The translations under genes and the position numbers were made by a program. A stretch of DNA of 8,925 nt from Desulfoprunum sp. (GTDB lineage Bacteria; Desulfobacterota; Desulfobulbia; Desulfobulbales; Desulfocapsaceae), in contig JAUYSF010000315.1 in assembly GCA_030696435.1 (NCBI GenBank), positions 1 to 8,925 on the forward strand. Reading direction: 5' to 3'. The number at the start of each line of letters is the position of its first letter. Position 1 is the first letter of the stretch. Positions 6,231 to 8,925 of the stretch are shown here, piece after piece. The notes under the pieces are model-generated. The model ran no database searches, was not told the DNA's origin, and worked only from the letters and a program-made list of their open reading frames with translations.

Positions 6231-7418
6231 ATGACAAGCGGAGAAAGCATAACGTCAATGGAGCCGATGTTGCCGCCCGAAAGCGAGAGGCGGCTTGAGG
6301 ATCTCGCCTTCGATCTGGCGACCAAGGCCAGCGGATTGGCAAGTCAATTGCCGCAACCGGTCCGCCAGGGGATCGGGGATCTTGTCCGCTCGATGAACTG
6401 TTACTACTCCAATCTGATCGAAGGACACGATACACACCCGCGCGACATCGACCGCGCCCTGGCTCATGCCGACTATTCGACAGATCCGGAAAGAAGAGCC
6501 CTGCAACATGAAGCCATCGCCCATATTGAGGTGCAGCAGCTTATAGATCGTCAGAAAGACCTGCAGATTGCAGAAACAAGCGCCGAGTATCTTACCTGGC
6601 TCCATCGAGAATTCTGTCAACGAATGCCGGAAGAATTGCTTTGGATTGCAAACCCCGAGACGGGAGAACGCCAGCGCGTTGTCCCCGGCCAGTTGCGGGA
6701 AGGGTGGGTGCAGGTAGGGCGGCATATCCCGCCAGGCGCCGAAACATTGCCTCTTTTTCTGAAACGATTCGCCGAGGTGTATGATTCTCAGCGGCTGTCG
6801 CGAGTACGGCAGATAGTCGCCCTGGGCGCGGCCCATCACCGCTTGCTGTGGATTCATCCCTTTTACGACGGCAACGGACGGGTAGCGCGTCTTATGTCGC
6901 ATGCAACCCTTATCCGCTGCGGCGTGGGAAGCAGCCTCTGGTCCATCGCCCGGGGATTGGCGCGCAACGTCCAGAAGTACAAGGGCCTGTTCATGGCCGC
7001 CGATTCACCACGGCGCGGCGATCTGGACGGGCGTGGACCATTGTCGATGCAAGCTCTGATTGAGTTCTGTGAATTCTTTCTGACCATCTGCATCGATCAG
7101 GTTGAATTCATGACCTCGCTCCTTGATCCCAAAAATCTGCTCCGACGCATGGATCTGCATATCAAAGAAGAGGTGCAGGTAGGGCGATTGCCCAAAGGAA
7201 CTTTTCCGTTACTGCGTGAAGCATTGTTGGCCGGTGAGGTGCAGCGAGGGAGGACCGGAGAGATTACCGGCTACGGAGAGAGGATGGCGCGCAACGTCGT
7301 TTCCGAGCTGATAAAATTGGGATATTTGCAATCAGAGAGCAGCCGCAAGCCGCTTGTCCTCTCTTTCCCAATCGATGCCGTAGAACGATGGTTTCCACGG
7401 CTGTACCCAATTGTTTAG
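6231..7418 (+). CDS. Fic-domain AMP-transferase, class II (N-terminal inhibitory helix), with C-terminal winged-helix region
   Basis: Fic proteins transfer AMP (or another phosphate-containing group) from a nucleotide to hydroxyls on target proteins. Numbering from the ATG at 6231 (395 residues), the catalytic motif HPFYDGNGRVAR spans 209-220, with H209, N215 and R217/R220 intact. The flap region (about 148-173, ending GRHIPPGAETLP) is normal for the family. SNLIEG at 60-65 fits the class II inhibitory motif (S/T)xxxE(G/N), with E64 expected to block productive ATP binding; so the enzyme carries its own antitoxin-like brake and needs no separate partner gene, and none is seen. The C-terminal part (about 300-395, GEITGYGERMARNVVSELIKLGYLQ) looks like a winged helix. 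Start choice: TTG 6219 and ATG 6258 are alternatives; 6231 has a weak GGTG 6 bases upstream. The gene is strongly GC-rich in places, suggesting possible transfer. Targets are unknown. Confidence 0.94.
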   Translation: MTSGESITSMEPMLPPESERRLEDLAFDLATKASGLASQLPQPVRQGIGDLVRSMNCYYSNLIEGHDTHPRDIDRALAHADYSTDPERRALQHEAIAHIEVQQLIDRQKDLQIAETSAEYLTWLHREFCQRMPEELLWIANPETGERQRVVPGQLREGWVQVGRHIPPGAETLPLFLKRFAEVYDSQRLSRVRQIVALGAAHHRLLWIHPFYDGNGRVARLMSHATLIRCGVGSSLWSIARGLARNVQKYKGLFMAADSPRRGDLDGRGPLSMQALIEFCEFFLTICIDQVEFMTSLLDPKNLLRRMDLHIKEEVQVGRLPKGTFPLLREALLAGEVQRGRTGEITGYGERMARNVVSELIKLGYLQSESSRKPLVLSFPIDAVERWFPRLYPIV

Positions 7419-7554
7419 TGGGTATAAGGTGTACCACTGGGGGAAAAAGGAAAGAGAGCGAGAAAGAAGACGGATTTGATTATCTTTGCAATCAGGGAGA
7501 TAGGTGGTTGCACAGATAAGTATGGTGTCTGGAATTCAAAGCAACAAGGCACTG

Positions 7555-7588
7555 AAGCCGCGGCCACGCTTTGGCATACACGCGGCTT
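7555..7588. terminator. Inverted repeat between the convergent fic and TPR genes
   Basis: AAGCCGCG (7555-7562) and CGCGGCTT (7581-7588) are perfect 8-bp arms separated by 18 bases, in the only gap between two converging genes. No T-run follows on either strand, so intrinsic termination is uncertain. The remainder of 7419-7649 shows no supported gene, only a purine-rich stretch at 7439-7474. Confidence 0.3.
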
Positions 7589-7649
7589 GAGCTTGGGGCG
7601 TCAGGTGACCTCCTGTAGGTGCATAAATAATTAAGGCCGATGAGTGCAA

Positions 7650-8925
7650 TCAGTTCAAATGCATATCGGTTCCGCTGATGGCATTGGCGAGTTCCCGCAG
7701 GAGGGAAACATTGGGATGTCCATCGGCTTCGGCTCGGGCGATAGTGTCACGAAGATCCCAGCCTTCGGACCGAGCGCCGGTTGCCAGGAGATCTCGAATC
7801 TGCTGCTCCGCCTGGGGATACTCCATTGGAAAATGGGCTAACCGGTAGAACCAGAGTTCGGCCAGTAATGGAGGGTTGGTCGGGTTCAAAGCAAAGGCCC
7901 GGTTCAGCATCTCTGCTCCTCGCCTCCTGTCCGCCCTTGCCAAGAGAAGTTGACAATAGTTTCCGGTAAGATTGGCATCATTGGCATCAAGTTCCAGGGC
8001 CTTTTTGTAGAGAATTTCTGCGGCATCATAATCCTTGCGAATATCTTGTAGAAAGAGCGCGTAGTTGCCAGTGATATTGGCCTGGTTTGAGTCGAGTTCC
8101 AGGGCTTTTTTATAGAGAATTTCTGCAGCATCGTAATCCTTGCGAACATTTTTCAAAAAGAGCGCGTAGTTGCCGGGATGATTGGCACCGTTTGGATCGA
8201 GCTCCAGGGCCTTTTTTTTGAGAATTTCTGCTGCATCATAATCCTTGCGAACTTTTTGCATAAAGAGCGCGTAGTTGCCGGTGTGATTGGCACCGTTTGG
8301 ATCGAGTTCCAGGGCCTTTTTAAAGAGAATTTCTGCAGCATCATAATCCTTGCGAACATTTTGCAAAAAGAGCGCGTAGTTGCCGGTGTGATTGGCACCG
8401 TTTGGATCGAGTTTCAGGGCCTTTTTAAAGAGAATTTCTGCAGCATCATAATCCTTGCAAACATCATGCAAAAAGGTCGCGTAGTTGCCGATGTTATTGG
8501 CATGGTTGGGGTCGAGTTTCAGGGCCTTTTTAAAGAGAATTTCTGCAGCATCATAATCCTTTCGAACATTTTTCAAAAAGAGCGCGTAGTTGCCGGTATG
8601 ATTGGTACAGTTTGGATCGAGCTCCAGAGCCTTTTTGTAGAGAATTTCTGCAGCATCATAATCCTTGCGAACATCATGCAAAAAGAGCGCGTAGTTGCCG
8701 GTGTGATTAGCCTGGTTGGGGTCGAGTTCCAAGGCTTTTTTATAGAGTATTTCTGCGGCATCATAATCCTTACGAACATTTTTCAAAAAGCGCGCATAGT
8801 TGCCGGTGTAGATGGCATCATTGGGGTCGAGTTCCAGGGCCTTTTTAAAGAGAATTTCTGCGGCATCATAATCATTGCGAATATCTTGCAAAAAGAGCGC
8901 GTAGTTGCCGGCAAGCTCCGCACTT
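7650..8925 (-). CDS. Tetratricopeptide-repeat protein, C-terminal part, cut by right edge
   Basis: The frame is open from base 8924 down to the TGA at 7650-7652. A TTG at 8891 could be taken as a start, but repeat sequence (AELAGNYALFL) continues upstream of it, so the N-terminus lies outside the window. About 424 residues are visible. Nine near-identical 35-residue units follow the pattern ELDPN-AN-TGNYALFL--VRKDYDAAEIL-KKAL, then a degenerate tenth (GNYCQLLLARADRRRGAEMLNRAF) and a distinct roughly 80-residue helical C-terminal cap with W/Y-rich and GARSEGWDLRDTIARA segments. TPRs bind peptides or partner proteins through stacked helix pairs; this one has no signal that can be read from the visible part. 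Differences between units cluster at the residues after DPN and after NYALFL. Repeat proteins of this style can carry an N-terminal enzymatic domain, which cannot be judged here. It converges with the fic gene. Confidence 0.93.
   Translation of the reverse strand, partial: SAELAGNYALFLQDIRNDYDAAEILFKKALELDPNDAIYTGNYARFLKNVRKDYDAAEILYKKALELDPNQANHTGNYALFLHDVRKDYDAAEILYKKALELDPNCTNHTGNYALFLKNVRKDYDAAEILFKKALKLDPNHANNIGNYATFLHDVCKDYDAAEILFKKALKLDPNGANHTGNYALFLQNVRKDYDAAEILFKKALELDPNGANHTGNYALFMQKVRKDYDAAEILKKKALELDPNGANHPGNYALFLKNVRKDYDAAEILYKKALELDSNQANITGNYALFLQDIRKDYDAAEILYKKALELDANDANLTGNYCQLLLARADRRRGAEMLNRAFALNPTNPPLLAELWFYRLAHFPMEYPQAEQQIRDLLATGARSEGWDLRDTIARAEADGHPNVSLLRELANAISGTDMHLN
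7947..8925 (-). repeat. Tandem 105-bp DNA repeat array encoding TPR units
   Basis: The anchor corresponding to GCGTAGTTGCC on the plus strand recurs at exactly 105-base steps (diverged copy at 7956, then 8061, 8166, 8271, 8376, 8481, 8586, 8691, 8796 and 8901), so ten units lie in phase with no indels. Most units are almost identical at DNA level, including synonymous sites, over long blocks around AGAATTTCTGC and CATCATAATCCTT. This indicates recent duplication or gene conversion rather than ancient TPRs held only by protein-level selection. The unit is 35 codons rather than the usual 34. The array continues beyond the right edge. Confidence 0.9.

Noticed and set aside
8153..8779. Repeated minus-strand open frames (IMMLQKFS-KRPWNS) in a second frame of the array
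   Set aside because: They are out-of-frame shadows of the TPR units, open only because the 105-bp repeat lacks stops in that frame.

Overview
The window looks like chromosomal DNA of a Gram-negative bacterium. The best guess is a sulfate-reducer-type Desulfobacterota (Desulfobulbales-like). This is inferred from a GPR1/FUN34/YaaH acetate-type permease, a Cache/PAS histidine kinase paired with an NtrC-type sigma54 activator, and a long TPR protein. No marker gene is present, so the taxonomy is tentative. Base composition is uneven: yhcH is AT-rich (one 60-base line is about 37% GC), while parts of the Fic gene are strongly GC-rich (one line is about 72%). This hints at mixed origins.

Layout. 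(1) Bases 1-1056, plus strand: the 3' part of an AEC-family carrier gene cut by the left edge, then a YhcH/YjgK/YiaL-family gene 32 bases downstream, probably one operon. (2) Bases 1057-1289: convergent intergenic stretch with a 17-bp hairpin that pairs fully only when read from the minus strand. (3) Bases 1290-1889, minus: satP-like acetate/carboxylate transporter. (4) Bases 1899-2433: long intergenic region with an operator-like palindrome before satP and an unusual cluster of palindromes, including a three-tier foldback ending exactly on the stop codon of the next gene. (5) Bases 2434-5750, minus: response regulator and sensor kinase genes overlapping by 4 bp, with a sigma70-like promoter (TATAAT, TTTACA, 16-bp spacer) upstream of the kinase. 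(6) Bases 5751-6230: divergent intergenic region with a strong minus-strand terminator, a complementary segment that could compete with it, ACCGGCAAT repeats and a 13-bp palindrome before the next gene. (7) Bases 6231-7418, plus: a class II self-inhibited Fic protein. (8) Bases 7419-7649: convergent intergenic stretch. (9) Bases 7650-8925, minus: the C-terminal part of a TPR protein made of near-identical 105-bp units, running off the right edge.

How the parts may work together. The kinase reads an extracellular small molecule through a Cache domain and should phosphorylate the sigma54 activator encoded beside it. The adjacent satP, on the same strand, makes short carboxylates a plausible signal, but no sigma54 promoter was seen before satP, so this is inference. 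The Fic and TPR genes form a separate accessory-looking segment. No complete undescribed multi-gene system is visible. The most unexplained signals are the palindrome cluster at 2128-2434, the candidate minus-strand RNA/terminator switch at 6034-6122, and the homogenised TPR array whose N-terminal (possibly effector) half lies outside the window.
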